Assembly: GCA_020466095.1 (NCBI GenBank)
Contig: CM035807.1
Location: forward strand, 81,387,666-81,451,665
Length of the DNA stretch: 64,000 nt
Source of the DNA: Chlorops oryzae
Taxonomy: Eukaryota; Arthropoda; Insecta; Diptera; Chloropidae
Reading direction: 5' to 3'
Every line of letters begins with the position of its first letter. The first letter of the stretch is position 1. Below are positions 60,449 through 64,000 of this stretch, piece by piece. A program made the translations under genes and the position numbers. The notes under the pieces were generated by a model. That model saw nothing but the letters and a program-made list of their open reading frames with translations, was not told where the DNA came from and searched no databases.

Positions 60449-64000
<3,552 letters not shown>

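Overview
The window is AT-rich eukaryotic DNA. It has GT-AG introns, AATAAA poly(A) signals, very long non-coding stretches and dense miniature inverted-repeat elements. The three recognisable genes have insect-type products and the exon style of higher flies. A short element with textbook piggyBac ends, (GGAC)n-type dispersed repeats and the repeat density fit a cyclorrhaphan fly with an expanded genome. A tephritid fruit fly is my best guess, but this is inference, not proof.

Layout. Positions 1 to about 46,690 hold no protein-coding gene that I can support. This stretch is intergenic DNA or a very large intron of a gene outside the window. It is a graveyard of transposable elements. It holds at least four copies of a ~125 bp GGCCC-ended element (5.7-10.5 kb), nested palindromes (10.3-11.9 kb), and a degenerate GGGCGTGG/(GGAC)n repeat between two copies of an imperfect duplication (13.9-15.4 kb). 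Further along are a piggyBac-type MITE (19.0 kb), a TTA-flanked MITE (22.7 kb), a possible Harbinger-derived relic (27 kb), a 5'-truncated non-LTR retrotransposon with a pentamer tail (29.2-30.8 kb), and a possible tRNA-derived SINE (36 kb). After these come a second TTAA-flanked MITE (36.4 kb), a paired palindromic element (38.7-39.1 kb) with a third relative (42.2 kb), hAT-type MITEs (39.4 and 41.1 kb), another LINE scrap (41.4 kb), and more MITEs to 46.2 kb, one of them nested.

The gene-bearing part is 46.7-59.6 kb. Two genes lie head-to-tail on the + strand. The first is an intronless DNA polymerase delta subunit 3 gene (PolD3, 46716-48017). The second is a six-exon family-49 glycosyltransferase of the B4GAT1 type (48649-50757), probably a Golgi glucuronyltransferase. 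Converging from the - strand is obst-E (55905-59411), a secreted cuticle chitin-binding protein. Its single signal-peptide exon can be spliced, in the same phase, to either of two complete alternative terminal exons, each coding for three CBM14 domains. The genes serve unrelated functions: DNA replication, protein glycosylation and cuticle.

The right edge (60.45 kb to the end) is a tandem array of a ~495 bp satellite that runs out of the window. One of its units contains a G56-T107 homopolymer block that is almost certainly an assembly or sequencing artefact.

No RNA gene, CRISPR array or prokaryotic feature was found. The likely novelty is in the mobile-element content and the obst-E exon arrangement rather than in a new enzymatic system.
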